From assembly GCA_029962745.1 (NCBI GenBank), contig CM057151.1, positions 1,119,298 through 1,183,297 of the forward strand: a stretch of 64,000 nucleotides of DNA. The letters are read 5' to 3'. This DNA is from Echinometra lucunter (taxonomy: Eukaryota > Echinodermata > Echinoidea > Camarodonta > Echinometridae). How positions within the stretch are numbered: position 1 is the stretch's first letter; each line of letters starts with the position of its first letter. The notes below the pieces were generated by a model that did no database searches, was not told where the DNA came from, and saw only the letters and a program-made list of their open reading frames with translations. This document shows positions 35,857-49,130 of the stretch, one piece after another. Made by a program: the position numbers and the translations under genes.

Positions 35857-36079
35857 TATTCTTTCTTTGATGCAAGATCACTGTCATTAACGGAAAACTT
35901 CACTGATGAGCTAGTATGGTTTACACGAAGTACCATGGGAATAATATTCACTTTTGTCCTTACAGCTGCCTTTTGGTCAGTGTGTCCACAATGTTTTAAT
36001 CATTAACGTTGGTATAAAAGTCTTTATATAGTCTACTTTCTAGAGATATAACTCACCACTCAACCCTCGTATTCTCTCT

Positions 36080-36364
36080 TTTAAAAAAAAAGAAGAAAAA
36101 AGAGTCTACGCGTCGTATCTCGTATCTTACCGTAACACCATTTACCCTACCCGTCATGTTTTAACTATAATCAACTATATCTTTCCAAACCCAAAACTGA
36201 AAACAAAAAAACGCTCTTTCTCATACGTTGCAACTAAACTCTATAATTCCCTGTCGTTGTACATTCAAACATCCCCTTCACTCCCAACTTTTAAAAAAAC
36301 GCCTTAGACAATACCAGACCACCTGTTGAATTAATCTTATAAATGTGTAACCATCCCACTTTAC

Positions 36365-36417
<53 letters not shown>

Positions 36418-36669
36418 CCTGTTCTTCATATTCTTTAATTTGTTTTAATATTTGTATGTTTATTTTCCCTTGATGTTATGTTATCATTATTACATTACAA
36501 CTCTATGTTATGTTTGCATTTCATTTTCTTTTGTCAAATATGTTTTCATTTACCATTCTATATTTACGTTGTATTTTGTTGTATTTGTTCTATAGCAGGG
36601 CTCCCTTGTAAAGCAGGCCATCTGCGGCTCTGAGTGGGACCACCCTGCTTTTTATAAAGAAAACGTGAA

Positions 36670-36708
<39 letters not shown>

Positions 36709-36711
36709 ATC
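36080..36711 (+). mobile_element. LINE 3' fragment with (AAAT)n tail
   Basis: The frame around 36,180-36,305 reads FSYVATKLYNSLSLYIQTSP then SLPTFKK, a LINE C-terminal block. It is followed by a (TA)n run at 36,369-36,414, a 3' UTR ending GGGACCACCCTGCTTTTTAT and AAAT repeats at 36,668-36,711. Confidence 0.72.
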
Positions 36712-37161
36712 CATATCTGATTGTGTGTATTAAGGTTGTTTCGTTTCATCAAAGGTTGAATTCACACGATGGACAACGCTATCAAAGTTACGTAACACCG
36801 CACATACACAATTGGCGCGTAGTTCAGTTTGAACGTTCTGTGTGAGTTGTCTTTGCGCTGTAAACCTATACGCATACAGATTTAATATGCAAATTATGCA
36901 AATTGCTCAAGGTTGCTGTTTGGGCAACCAAGCTGAAAATGTTCATAAACTACATAGGAACCTAAATCAACGAAAAAACTTCAACAGAAAGAACTTTTCT
37001 AGGTTACACTGTTAGCTAAATAGGACTGTCCAACCGACTAAACGCAGCTGAATGTTTTATAGTTCACTGTAATGATTTATGCTGTAAAGAATACTATGCC
37101 GGTTATTTTTGGAACTTAACATGAAGCATTATACATACAATCGATTATAATTCTTATGTAA

Positions 37162-37199
<38 letters not shown>

Positions 37200-37725
37200 A
37201 ACTTATAATCCTTAGGCTTTGAGCACTGACTTAGTAATATTTTAAAGAAAAAGTCATTACTTCGATTATAAAAAATACGTTATTTTTGCACATATGAACA
37301 AATAATCAAACAGACTTTTATTGACTTTTAAAGTGTCAGAACTTGTTAGTAACAACCCTTCAGGCGTCTCCCCTCTCGCTACCTAGTTGTTTTAATCTAC
37401 AAGCTTTAATATTGCAGGAAAACCTGACATGTACTACATAATTAGATATAAATCTCTATTTGAATAAAAAAAAAAAGTGTGTGTTTGCTGTGTTACTATG
37501 ACCTTTAAAAAAAGAAATATCTAGGTTCCTTTTTGATTGTGTGATGTTCATTTTTAACATGCTTTAGAGAGCTTCACAATTAAGCACAATTACAATTAAT
37601 ATTCACGGACCGTGGAACGTTCGGGGGTGGGTGGTGTTACACCAAAACAGGCGTAGTCCATATAGGGGGGGGGGTTGAGCCTAAATTTTGGGGGCTGCAG
37701 CCCCCCGGCCCACCCCTCCCCTTTC
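36712..37725. other. Spacer with TAG microsatellite
   Basis: No gene. A TAG/AGT repeat lies at 37,160-37,199. The stretch 37,030-37,110 matches the two flanks of the mariner-type element near 57,440 and 60,535, and so represents the empty site. Confidence 0.6.
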
Positions 37726-37729
37726 GCTT

Positions 37730-39385
37730 CTGCGGCCCCTGATATTAGCATGCAAACTGAAAAAGAAAAAAAAAATCCACTTTCTCATTTTACAGGCTGT
37801 TTTTCCACGAATCCATCCCTGATTTTCACTACGTATTAGTGCCACTACAACTTCACATCATATTTGCATCGAAGAAATAGCTATGCCAATAAGCTAGAAG
37901 AAGGCTAGAAGATTGCGACAAATATACCGTCACTTTTACTTAAACGTTCAAAGATCATTTTGATCAATGTATATAGCGATCGTTAGAATGGCTGGTGAAA
38001 TTGCCGAATTAACAATCACATGATCCTATAGTCACAGAAATGTGTTCTTTATTTTTAATAAGACAGAGTTCAACGTTTATTTAACGAACTGGTCGACTTT
38101 TACAACTGTCAACAGTTTCTGGGTATATACTTTCCCGTTCGAACGAAAAAAAATGTATATGTATGTATATCGTCCATTTTTTGAGGGGGGGGGGGGCCGG
38201 GCTTGAGCAATTTTTTGGGGGGTGCTTGAGCCCCAAAGCTTTTTTTTTTCAGATTCAATTCGGTTTTATTAAGACTCAACAAAAAGTCCGAAGACTAAAA
38301 GCATGAGTTTACAAATTTAAATTTGTGTTGTTAATTATATATATTGTTTATGTTATGAACATAACAAAGCGCCCCCTAGAACGCGCCTGTGTGAGATTGT
38401 CTAGCTTCAGACCAGCTATCCCACTGATTTTTTAATTTGAATTCAAAAAGATTTTTTTCTTTAAAGAAAGATCTTTATTAAGTTCTGCCTTTGACTTCAG
38501 AATATATATAAACATATGTACATGTGTAACAAAACATATATTTTTATGTTCATAACATAAACAATATATAATTAACAACACAAATATAATTCTAATTAAA
38601 AAGGACAATATTGTAAAAGACAAGGTTACAGTAAAATAATATATTTCCATCTGTTATCAAATGATATGAAGTTGTTTCTTTTAACATAAATTAAATGTTC
38701 AAGAGAGCGATGATACCTTAAAATGCATTTAAAAGAGTTGATTTATAATACATGTACGTTATGTTTGCATTTGCTGGAAAATATATAGTATTTGGCATAC
38801 AAAATGATGAAAATAAACTGAACTCCATCATTTCCATAAAATCATTTCAAGCATTGTATTACAAAGTAAAATAAAGTTACACAATCAGAAATTCATTCAT
38901 ATTTAGGAATTCAAAAGAATTCTGTATAATAACAAGTATATATTTCCTTTAATCACATTATACCTCTTTCTTCAACCCATTTCTTCTTCCCAATTCCTTC
39001 TTCATATAACTTCTCTTTCGTTGTCTTCTGTCTTTTATTCCCCAACTCCTATCCTTCTCTTCTTTCTCTTCTGCCTTTTAGCTCTTCCATCCTGTATTGC
39101 TTATATTTCACAATAACTATGTACCATGCTACTTCTTTTCCGTTCTTGTCTGTATTTATGTATTAAGGAGTGCAAGCATCTGTACAAAATACCGCTTATA
39201 TCCACCTAGCCCACCCGCTACGAATCTCTTCCCCACCCCCTTTGTCTTTATTCGTTTACTCCTGTCTAGTCCTTACCCACATCTCAACTTACAAACACGT
39301 TTTATGTGTTTTATGCTGTAAGTACCATGTTTTGTAATTATGTTCTTCGTTTTACACAGTCCTGTAATGTATACATTACATTATG
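37730..39385. repeat. Duplicated spacer block A, copy 1
   Basis: Matches 61,655-63,080 in the same orientation over almost its whole length, with small indels (for example both read CATCCCTGATTTTCACTACG and GAACTGGTCGAC). It includes a T/C-rich region near 38,960-39,080. Part of the receptor-array repeat unit. Confidence 0.85.
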
Positions 39386-39759
39386 TATACATAAAAGAGA
39401 TTGTAAATGAAAACATTTCCGACAGCAATTAACATGTAAAGGTTCACGTCACGAACATAATGGTGGAAATATGTACATTCAAATAACCGTGTTAGTACTA
39501 TGGGCGCTATGGTACTGCTCGGTTACAAAGAAGGTTGGAGTGTCTCGCCTTAATGATGTATGAGATCTATCATAACAGATTATGAAATTGATTATTGTCC
39601 AAAGTATAGTAAGGCAAATGTAACAAGATAACTTGTCATTGTTGAATCATTAAAGAAGTCACCCAGAAATCAATATAATGGGAGGGGTGTGAGTGTCACG
39701 TGACTCATTCCATATTTCGATGATTTAAAAAAAAAATAAAATTAGTATTTGGCGTCCCA

Positions 39760-40040
39760 TACAGGCCTGAGAGGGGAAAAAGCGAACTTTATCAATGTGA
39801 GCCTTAGTTCTCGGCCGATATAACTCATTGGGATGTGCAGGTTTACCACTACACCGGGGGTTTCCTCCTACTCTTCTTTGATGGATTGAGTGTCTTCAAC
39901 TCAACGCAGGCTTCAATCACCCGCCCGGAGTGGACTCGAAGCCACGATTTATGGTTCGACAGGCAGACGTTAATACTGACTGAGCTATTTGCCTCGAAGT
40001 TCTTGAACTTCAAACGGGATGGAGGGGTGGGGACAGGGAG
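39760..40040 (-). mobile_element. tRNA-derived SINE, deleted copy
   Basis: Reversed member of the 9,288 SINE family: minus strand carries TAGCTCAGTCAGTATTAACG and GCTTCGAGTCC. The body has an internal deletion relative to 53,820-54,215. It was duplicated together with spacer block B. Confidence 0.75.
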
Positions 40041-40074
40041 AGGCATACGCTGGCTCCTCCCATGTTTCGGTAAA

Positions 40075-42248
40075 TTATAATAATAATAATAATAATAGAG
40101 CACATTTATAACGCGCCTAATACTATGTTTCTAGGCGCTGTGTTGCTGTTGTCCCCGCTGCCATTAAGTAAAGTTCTATCCTTATACCAAATGGAAAGCT
40201 GGGACAGCAGCACCACGATTAAATTTATATTACAAGAGGCAAATCAATTCGACCTATAAAGATTTAAATAAGTGGGACTTTAACACTGTTTTGAAAGTAT
40301 GTAGCGATGGGGCGTTTTGAATGAAGGCAGGAAGGCTATTCCACAATTGGGGAGCAGCGACAGAAAGAGCTCTATCGCCGTATCTTGTTTTCACACGGGG
40401 GCCAGGCATTAACTGAAAGTGAGAGGAAGTTGAAGCTCTCAACCTGGAGGAGGGGGGTTTGGATTTTACAAGACTGGAAAGATACGTGGGGCAATCACCA
40501 TTACGAATTTTGAAGGCAAGGAGAAGAATTTTGAACTGAATACGTTGAATTATTGGAAGTCAATGGAGATTGGAGAGAATTGGAGTGATATGTTCATAAG
40601 GCTTGGAGCGGGTGACTATACGAGCTGCAGCATTTTGGATGCGCTGAAGAGGAACAAGATGGGAGGGTGGTAGATTAACAAGGAGGCTGTTGCAGTAGTC
40701 TAAATGGGAAGTGACAAAAGCATGTATGAGTCGTTCCGTAGTGGGTTTATCTAGAAATTTCCTAATTTTACCAATTCTGTGTATACCATAAGATGCAGCC
40801 TTACACACTTTCTTTATGTGATTCTTCATTTTAAGAGCAGAGTCTATGGTAACACCCAGGTTTTTTGCAGATTCAGAGGTATTTAACGCCTTGTCATCCA
40901 CAATAAAATCTGGCAAGGGCAAGGATTTACGAAACTGAGATGTGATGTGAAGTACTTCTGATTTGTCACTATTGAGCTTAAGATAGTTCTTCTGTGCCCA
41001 GCATTTTACACTACCTACACACTCTTCAAGATTTTTCAAGCTAACCGACCGGTTACGGGGTTCAAGAATCACATACAACTGCGTATCATCAGCGTAAGTT
41101 ACGTGATGTATGTTTCTGTGAGCATTCACTACATCACTGAGTGGACTCGTATACAAAATGAACTCTAGCGGCCCGAGGACGGAACCCTGGGGCACACCAT
41201 ACAAAAGTGGGAAAGGATCAGATACATCGTTATTGATTACAACTCTTTGTTCTCTATTTTCAAGGTAGGATGTAAACCATTTCAATGCCATACCACCAAT
41301 TCCAAAAGTGCGGCAGAAGCGTTCCACTAATAAACGATGACTGATAGTGTCGAACGCTGCTGAATAGTCTAACATTACTAAGACTACCTCCTGACCCTTA
41401 TCAACTGCTAATAGTAAATTACTGTACACCTTGAGCAGTGCAGTTTCAGCAGAGTGAAACTGTCGGTAAGCTGACTGCATATCCGAGAACAGACAATTTT
41501 CCTCCAGATACACTTTTAATTGATCAGCTACAATACGTTCCAGGATTTTAGCAAGAAACATAAGATTTGCAATAGGGCGATAATTCTTTAATTCATTGCG
41601 ATCTAAGTGTGGCTTTTTCAAAAGAGGTGTTATATGAGATGTTTTAAACACACTTGGCACAATACCAGTACTTAATGACTGATTAATAAGCTTAGTAATA
41701 AATGGAACTAGTTTATCAGTAGAGTCCGTAAGGAGAGTTGTTGGTATCGGATCAAGCCTGCATGACTTGGAGGGACTCTCAGTGATAGTTCTCCGTACAG
41801 TTGCCTCGGTTACTTGATGAAATTCGTTGAAAGAGTGGTCACATGGCGACGAGCTGTCAGCAACAGTACAATCACCATCGAAGGAAGACACAATGTCTTG
41901 AACTTTCTGGTGGAAGAATTGTCCAAAGTCATTAGCCAGCTGCACGTCAGAAGCACGGTCAGGAAGGATGTGTTCCGATGCAGGTGCAGTGAGTTTCTTC
42001 ACAAATCTAAACAGCTGCTTAGTGTTGCATTGTTCTATCGTTGATGTTAAGTAGTGGGACTTAGATTCCATTAGAAGTTGGTTATACAAGCGACACTGTA
42101 CACGATACAGCTGTCTGTCTATTTCAAGATTGGACTTCATCCATTTACGCTCAGCTCGACGACGTAGCCGCTTCGCCTCCCGAACTTTGAACCAAGGGGC
42201 AGATGGTCGAAGAGACACAGGTATTGTGCGCTCTGGTGCATGTTTGTC
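40075..42248 (-). mobile_element. LINE, 5' truncated, nearly open reverse transcriptase
   Basis: The minus-strand frame covers the RT: NYRPIANLMFLAKILERIVA, VMLDYSAAFDTISHRLL, YGVPQGSVLGP, YADDTQLYV (catalytic YADD) and the thumb region. The C-terminal part PQLWNSLPAF continues in the same frame after one in-frame TGA at about 40,560, where related elements have Trp. The 3' end carries ATT repeats (40,078-40,098). The endonuclease domain is missing. The near-intact frame suggests recent insertion. CR1/L2-like group, by motif style only. Confidence 0.88.
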
Positions 42249-43256
42249 CAGAAATTATGGGTTCTTATTTGTTATTTAAAATATAAGAAGGCATGAATGA
42301 TGAAAGATATGTTATGAGAATACATCAATGAAGTAAGCATATCAACAAAAGTTGGCATCCATAGTTCCTCTGATGAATGATTACAGTGCTCCGGTAGATA
42401 CACAAACATATGCATAGAATTCACATCATATTTTTAGAAAAAGAAGAAAGTCTCTACCAGTGCAACACACAGACCATAATGTAGTCAAGTACACACTAAT
42501 TTCATTTCAATAGATTATATGGATCATTATCTCAGGAAGATGTGCTATAAACATAACTTAGTATCGTAACAGGCAAAAATATTTTACACATTTCTACCTC
42601 AGTATTGTTACACAAAGATACAATCAACTTGTAAACTAGAAGCGATAAACAGAAACATCTTCGATTAACTTGGGTATATGGTTCACTAGTCGAAAAAAAA
42701 AGACGATTGATTTATTACATGAACTCCCGTATATTCCGCAAACCTTCAATCAGCGATTATATTAATTACGAAAAATAAGACTTATGTTCTCGGCCAATGA
42801 AAAATTCATTAAGAGTATTTATATAATCAAATGCTTTTGATCCAAATTCTAGACTGATTAATAAGAATAAATAACAGATATAATAGCGATGCTTATGTAT
42901 AGCGCCGGTATCCGCCAGGTCCTGACGCTCATGGCGCTCAACAAATTTCACACCATTAACATCATCGAGAAAATACATATTGGAAAATAGATTCTTAAAC
43001 TAAGAAAAAATATTACATCTTGTTGATATTCATTCCTCTTCACTTTACAATTCAAATAGAAGAAACACTATATATACATAAATTGCCACATCAATTATGC
43101 TAATTCCAAAAAGAGGTTGAACTATATCTCAACCATAAAGTTTTTGTTTATTTGATAAGAGTTTACATATAGTATATAGGTAAGAGCTACATGATTTGGG
43201 AGAGGGTACTTCCTATCGTCTGCAGTAATAACACTTATAGTGCTTATCAATCATGG

Positions 43257-46200
43257 ATCAGTTACAAGGATTTCAAACTTCATTTCATGGAATAAGTCAT
43301 TATTCCACTTTCCATTTTGAAAGTACTCTAATGAACTCTTTAAATGGATTGTAAACATTTTACTTATAAGCTGACACCTCATTTATTTGATAGTACTCTT
43401 AAATGTGAAAATACAAATTCGTTAAAGTTATCTCATATTAATGTCCGCTCTCTGTGAAAAAAAATTTGAATCATTTAAATTGTTGTTTGAAGATTGTATT
43501 CATACAAGGTTTGATATCATTGGTATGTCTGAGATTTGGAACGTTCCCAACAAGTCCATATTTGGTATGGAAGGATATTCTCTTGAGGTAGAATGTCGCC
43601 AAGACGACTCAAGAGAAGGGGGTGTTGGAGCATATATCAATGCTTGAAGTATACATGTTTGGAATATTATGTAATTCATGCAGAATCACTCTGACTACAA
43701 ATTAATACTGCTGGTGACACAAAAGTTACAGTAGGGATAATCTATAGGAAACCTAATACAAATGTGAAGGAATTCCAAGATGGATTGTTGAGTGTGTTAG
43801 AAAATTTCAGAGTAGATAGAAATAGGTGTGTGCTTTTAGGAGACTTCAATATCAATAGTTTGAGCGTACGTAGGTGACTGTCCAGTCGAAGAGTTTTTGA
43901 CATCACTGCAGTGTATAGGATTGGATCAACTGATTCAATCACCAACAAGGGTAACTAAAGATTCTTCTACTTTAATAGATCACATATATTCAAATATCAG
44001 CATGTCTGATATTCATTCAGATATTATACACTCCGATGTATCTGATCATTTCACAGTGTTTGCAATCTTCAAAAACTTAGCAAATAAAGCACATTCAAAT
44101 AAAAAGAAAATTCACTATCGATGCTACAAGGGATATGATATCAGTATATTTAAAGAAGATCTTGCTTCTGTGAACTGGGAAAAGGTATATAAATCAAAAG
44201 ACGTTAACACAGCTTATTCTAATTTCTGCAGTATTTTCTTAAAGATTTGCAATAGACATGCACCGATGGTTACTATGCAGTTAGGGAAAAGAAAAACTGC
44301 TAAAAGGCCATGGATATCTGGAGGTAATAAAATCTATTAATTTGTAACATGCAATGTTTTCGAAAGTTATTAAATCAAATTATCGTCAAGATCTTGCAGA
44401 TAAATACAAGAAGTATAGAAATGTACTGACCACTATCCTGAAAACTGCAAAGAGGAATTACTACTCTGAATTGTTACATAATAATAGGAAGGACACAAAT
44501 AAGACATGGGCTATTATCAATGAATTATTAGCGGGAAAAAAATCGAAGTGTTGAAGTGGACAAACTGATAAAGAATGTATGTGGAATTAGCAAACAACTT
44601 ACATCTGTATCTGACATTGTTAATGAATTTAATGATTTCTTTGTAAATATTGGACCAGATTTGGCTAATGTATTGCCAAAAGAAGATACTGCGTATATGG
44701 ATTACTTGCAGCACCGTATGGAGAAATCTTTATTTTGGAAACCAATAACCCCGGCTGAAGTCAGAGGTCAATTTTTGCAACTAAACACCAAGAAGGCTTG
44801 TGGTCACGATAACATTCCAGCACGCTTGATTAAAGATGGCGCTCCTTTAATATCACACCCATTGGCATATATCTTTAACTTGTCTTTAGAAACTGGTAGT
44901 TTTCCAGATGAAATGAAAATTGCGAAGGTTAGTCCCCTGCATAAAAAGGGGTCAAGAGAAGAACAGGGTAATTATAGACCAATATCGGTTCTACCAGTCC
45001 TAGGTAAAGTCTTTGAAAAATTAATAAATATCAGATTGATACAATTTCTGGAATCAAATGATGTCTTCTATAACCATCAGTATGGGTTTCGGAAGAAATA
45101 TAGTACCAAAATGTCGCTAATCAACTTGATAAATGCAACTTTGAAATCTATAGATGAAGGAAAAATGGCACTTGGTGTTTTCATTGACTTTAAAAAAGCT
45201 TTTAACACTATTAATCATGATATACTGCTAGGTAAACTCTCTCATTACGGCATCTTAGTCGCAGATTTCAGTTTGTCCAGTGTGGACAAGCATTATCCGG
45301 AAAGAAAGAGATAAAATGTGGTGTTCCGCAAGGGTCAGTGCTCGGACCGACTTTATTTTTGATATATATAAATGACTTGCCTTCTGTTACTGATTTCTTT
45401 AATTTTCGCTTATTTGCTGATGATTTGAACTTATTCCATACTTTTCCAGCTGAGCAGGTAGAAATTGATGTGAATGAAATAAATGAAAAAATGCAAAAGA
45501 TACAAAATTGGTGTATCGCCAATAAACTTACAATTAACCTAGCGAAAACTAATTTCATGTTAATAAGTAGTAGGAGGAAGAAATAGCTATGAATGGTGAA
45601 CTAAATATAGCTGGAGAAAAAATCAAGGAGGTTGATAATGCCACTTTTATTGGGATCAACAATGATGAACATCTGTCTTGGAATAATCATATTCGCTTTG
45701 TAAATCAGTCTATAAGGAAGAAGGTTGGAGTGCTATTGCTATTCAGGTTGAGACATTTTGTACTCAGGCACACTTTAATACTTTTATATAAAGCATTTAT
45801 ACAGCCACATATTAGTTATGGAATAGAGGTGTGGGGAAGTACCTATAAGACTAACCTAAGAAGCATATTTTATTCACAAAAAATGGCAGTATGTGCTACT
45901 ACATTTAGTCAGTGGAGAACTCATACAAAACCACTAATTCAAACTTTGAGAGTTCTAAATGTGTATGAACTACATGATTTATCAATTTCTACCTTTATGT
46001 TTGATTTATTCAATAACGACTTGCCTTATACTTTAATAGATTACTGTGATCCTATACAGCACAGTTACTCTACAAGACAAAAGGAAGGTGGACAATTATG
46101 TCTTCCCAAATTTAGAACAACACAAGGTCAGTTTTCAGTGTCTTTCATAGGCAGTGAACTTTGGAATAGATTACCTAAAAATATCAAATTAATCAGGTCT

Positions 46201-46573
46201 AGAAGTCACTTTCGTAGTTCAGTAACGACACGCTTATTGAGCAAATCATAACTGAGAGTCTGTATATATACATGTACATATACGTTTATGCATAATGGAT
46301 GTACTAACTTTACTTTGTTTTGTCTGTAATTCTTAATTAGCTATCATCATTTTACCAGCAAATATCAGGATAATTCAATTACTGTTTGTTTAAGCTTATT
46401 ATTGAAATATTTGTTGTTTTGGGGGGTCAGGCTCGACTAGCACGTGTGCTATTATCTGATCCCCTTTTGTCAACCAATGCCTTTCTTTTTCCTTTATGTT
46501 AATGTCATTGTCTGAATGCAAAGCAATGTATTATTATTGTTGTTGATAAATCAATCAATCAATCAATCAATTA
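43257..46573 (+). mobile_element. LINE with endonuclease remnant and RT, (TCAA)n tail
   Basis: A 3.3-kb insertion into spacer block B. The start holds part of an AP-type endonuclease (FDIIGMSEIWNV, then VSDHFTVFAIFKN). Next come the linker (LADKYKKYRNVL), RT (NYRPISVLPVLGKVFEKL, GVFIDFKKAFNTINHDIL, CGVPQGSVLGPTLFLIYIND, FADDLNLF) and a C-terminal block (SFIGSELWNRLPKNIK). Several frameshifts and stops split it into at least six frames. It ends in TCAA repeats at 46,547-46,570. Confidence 0.9.
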
Positions 46574-47438
46574 TATGTAGTTCGCCTCTCGACCTCTAAG
46601 CTTTAATGATCTATTTTTTATACCGCATTGATCACCAAATTTACTCTTCCTTAATGCCGGTAAAAACCAAAGGGAGGTGGTTTACAGTGCATGCCAGAAA
46701 AAAAAAGTTCGAAAAATTTCGTTTAAAAAACCCCAGTTTGAAAAAGTCGCCAGAAAAATAATCAAAATGTTTGTAGGACAGTTCCATGATAACAAGTATT
46801 TCCTTCTTGTCTTCTTGTCGTCGTCGTTTTTGTTTTTTAAAGGGTGCAAAATCCACACTAATTGACAAGAATTGGTATTTTGGTCTGGGCGGTGTCAAGA
46901 GAGCTGAAGACGGTTAAAAGTTCCCAGTTGGAATGGGCAACTAAAATGATCATTTCAAAATCATACCTATAGATAGCTTTCCACATCTCTTAAAAAAATG
47001 ATTGAAGAGATCAAACATGCTGGGTGACGAAAGGAGGGGGGTCATTCTGGCACTTTGAAATATCTGTATGTGCAGTATATAATATTTTGTATAATCCAAT
47101 TGACTGCACATAAGGGTGGGAGAAGGAGGGATGGGCATTTTGGGTGGGTTATGAAATCTCCCATGCCGTCTTATGATGAACAAATTGTCACGTTATTTTG
47201 GAATAACCGGTCAATAAACACTTCAACGTGCAACAGCTACGGAAAGTATGGTAGTGGATCATCTGTGGTATTTACCTCTGACATGGTTACACCGAACTTG
47301 CCCGACAGAGAAGCAAACTGCTTGCTCTCCGATAGATTCATCTCATCAAATCCTTTGTCAAATCCAGCTCTTGTTCCCGTGTTTATATCTACCGATCGTT
47401 AGAAGTAACGTCTTACTTGATACCTCCTTTACCTAGAA
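46574..47438. repeat. Receptor downstream block, copy 1
   Basis: 3' flank of receptor 2, matching 55,215-56,225 in the same orientation (shared TTCGCCTCTCGACC/G, GGTATTTTGGTCTGGGCGGT and GGGTGGGAGAAGGAGGGATG). The beginning also recurs at the right window edge (63,940-64,000). Confidence 0.85.
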
Positions 47439-49130
47439 TCAATATCTTCGTACAGGTACCCTGGAAGGTTCGGAAGGTCCAGTCGTTGTTTTCTGGTGAA
47501 TGGCATCACTGGATTGGTAAAGGATGTTATCCACCATCACTTCACCCGAGGCTTCACATCCCCCACTTAAATGGGTGTAGGGATCTTGATTGGGGAAGCA
47601 CCGTGTTTTGTCGTCATTTTCAAGTACAAAATAGTGGTGCGCCGCATCAGAGTTATCTTGACTATTGGGGTCTATCAGTTCTTTCATGGGAATCGCCCCA
47701 CTTGTATGCATTTGAGTTTCAGCAAGGCTCTTATCAGAGAGATCCACTCTGCCATCAGATCGTTCAATAACATCACGAGAACCCTGATTGCTACCAAACA
47801 GATTATCAGTCATCAAAATATTCTGCTGAATGTTAAAATCTAAGATAGGTGAGTAATAGTGGTCATTGGTTGATTCATCACGTTTCAAATGGCAAATTGT
47901 CATCCCACTGTTTTGGAACGTGAAGTCAGGAATCGTAGTGGAGAGGGTCTGAAGCTTTGCTCCGGGGGGGGGGGGGGGGGTCTTTGTCTGACCTTTCCTT
48001 AGCTTAATCATACCTCGAACATTATTGGATTTATAGTTTTGTGTTCGAGTATTTTTTAGAATGATGACCAAAATGATGATGACCTCTACTGAAATACTTG
48101 TAGAAATGAGAATGATTGTCTTGTTTTGATTTGCTGTCTCAGTTGTCAATATAAACACTGATGCTGTTGACTGAGATGTCGTAGGCCTAGATGTCCTTTC
48201 GGTTTCTGTCGTCGAGAATTCTGATGGCATCGTGATATCTGGGTTTGTTATCAAACTCGGGACAAAAGACCCATCCCCATCCTGTGCCGGTGCTGTAGAG
48301 AAGGGAACAGCTTTCGTTACATTTGGAGTGAGCGTTTGTGGTACAGATGCTTGTAATTGTGCTGTAGTCCATGTAAGAGACATCTCTAATGTTGGAGTTG
48401 CTTGAGACTCGGATGAAACAAAAACGTGCGGTGTGGCCGTTGTCATGTTTTCAGGCGTAGGTGGTTGAGATGCCCTTTTTCTCGAAAATGTCTTCATGCT
48501 CGTGGAATTCGTTGGGTCTTGCTCTTTGATAAATGTTGTAATAAGATTTGTCTGGGATTGCATTGTCTCCGTTAGTTTTTGTGGAAAGGGGGTAGAGGAA
48601 ATGGATGGCATGGAGGAAAACGGCGATGAAGAAGAACGTGACAACCGTTGTGATACTGATGTTGATCTCATCGTTGTAATCCTCTGTCCACAGAAATCGA
48701 TGAGATCACAATTCACATTAATTGAACAGCTACAGTTGATAACAGTGATATTGTAAACATATAACTCAACTGTACGTGAGAGACAGATGTATTCTGCCGA
48801 GTCTTGCTCATTAATGTTAGAAATATGAAGTGTAAAATTCTTGGTTGAGCCGCTGACAGGCCGATTGTAATCGTCCACGGAAATACGAGGATCATTACGA
48901 AACTCACTGTAAAATGCACCTTGAGAATGATTTCTATTAGCAATTGCCATGTTCTGTCCATTCTTTTGCCAGTGCAAAGTGGCGTTCGGATCCCAATCCG
49001 TCACACAATCTAGAGTCAAATTATCTCCGACCTTCAGTGCTCTTGTCACGTATTTAGGCGATCCATCGGAGAAGTGTGGGCAGGAGGCCACGCATATTAA
49101 AACAGCTATGTAGACATTGAAGACTTCCAT
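47439..49130 (-). CDS. Ig-domain transmembrane receptor 2
   Basis: A single open frame of 563 codons from the ATG at 49,128-49,130; an in-frame Met 11 codons upstream exists, but MEVFNVYIAVLICVASCPHF matches the original start of receptor 1 and gives a clean signal peptide. It has a V-type Ig domain with Cys42, Trp54 and DSAEYICL (Cys116), then NCSCS and NCDLIDFC, a long Thr/Ser/Pro stalk and a membrane segment at about 338-358. The tail contains YYSPI, HHYFVL, DPYTHL and DNILYQS. The second extracellular region of receptor 1 is deleted here, and the tail is unrelated to that of receptor 1. A run of 17 C (G17 on the plus strand, 47,964-47,980) encodes Pro5 just inside the membrane and is prone to frameshift. 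A later splice to another tail exon cannot be excluded. Confidence 0.8.
   Translation of the reverse strand: MEVFNVYIAVLICVASCPHFSDGSPKYVTRALKVGDNLTLDCVTDWDPNATLHWQKNGQNMAIANRNHSQGAFYSEFRNDPRISVDDYNRPVSGSTKNFTLHISNINEQDSAEYICLSRTVELYVYNITVINCSCSINVNCDLIDFCGQRITTMRSTSVSQRLSRSSSSPFSSMPSISSTPFPQKLTETMQSQTNLITTFIKEQDPTNSTSMKTFSRKRASQPPTPENMTTATPHVFVSSESQATPTLEMSLTWTTAQLQASVPQTLTPNVTKAVPFSTAPAQDGDGSFVPSLITNPDITMPSEFSTTETERTSRPTTSQSTASVFILTTETANQNKTIILISTSISVEVIIILVIILKNTRTQNYKSNNVRGMIKLRKGQTKTPPPPPGAKLQTLSTTIPDFTFQNSGMTICHLKRDESTNDHYYSPILDFNIQQNILMTDNLFGSNQGSRDVIERSDGRVDLSDKSLAETQMHTSGAIPMKELIDPNSQDNSDAAHHYFVLENDDKTRCFPNQDPYTHLSGGCEASGEVMVDNILYQSSDAIHQKTTTGPSEPSRVPVRRY

Larger units (their letters stand above)
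39386..43256. repeat. Duplicated spacer block B, copy 1 (interrupted by a LINE)
   Basis: 39,386-40,040 and 42,300-43,256 match 53,445-54,240 and 54,245-55,215; the last part also matches 63,160 to the window end. A LINE at 40,075-42,248 interrupts this copy only. Confidence 0.85.

Noticed and set aside
41814..42044. 76-codon plus-strand gene
   Set aside because: Antisense shadow of the minus-strand LINE.
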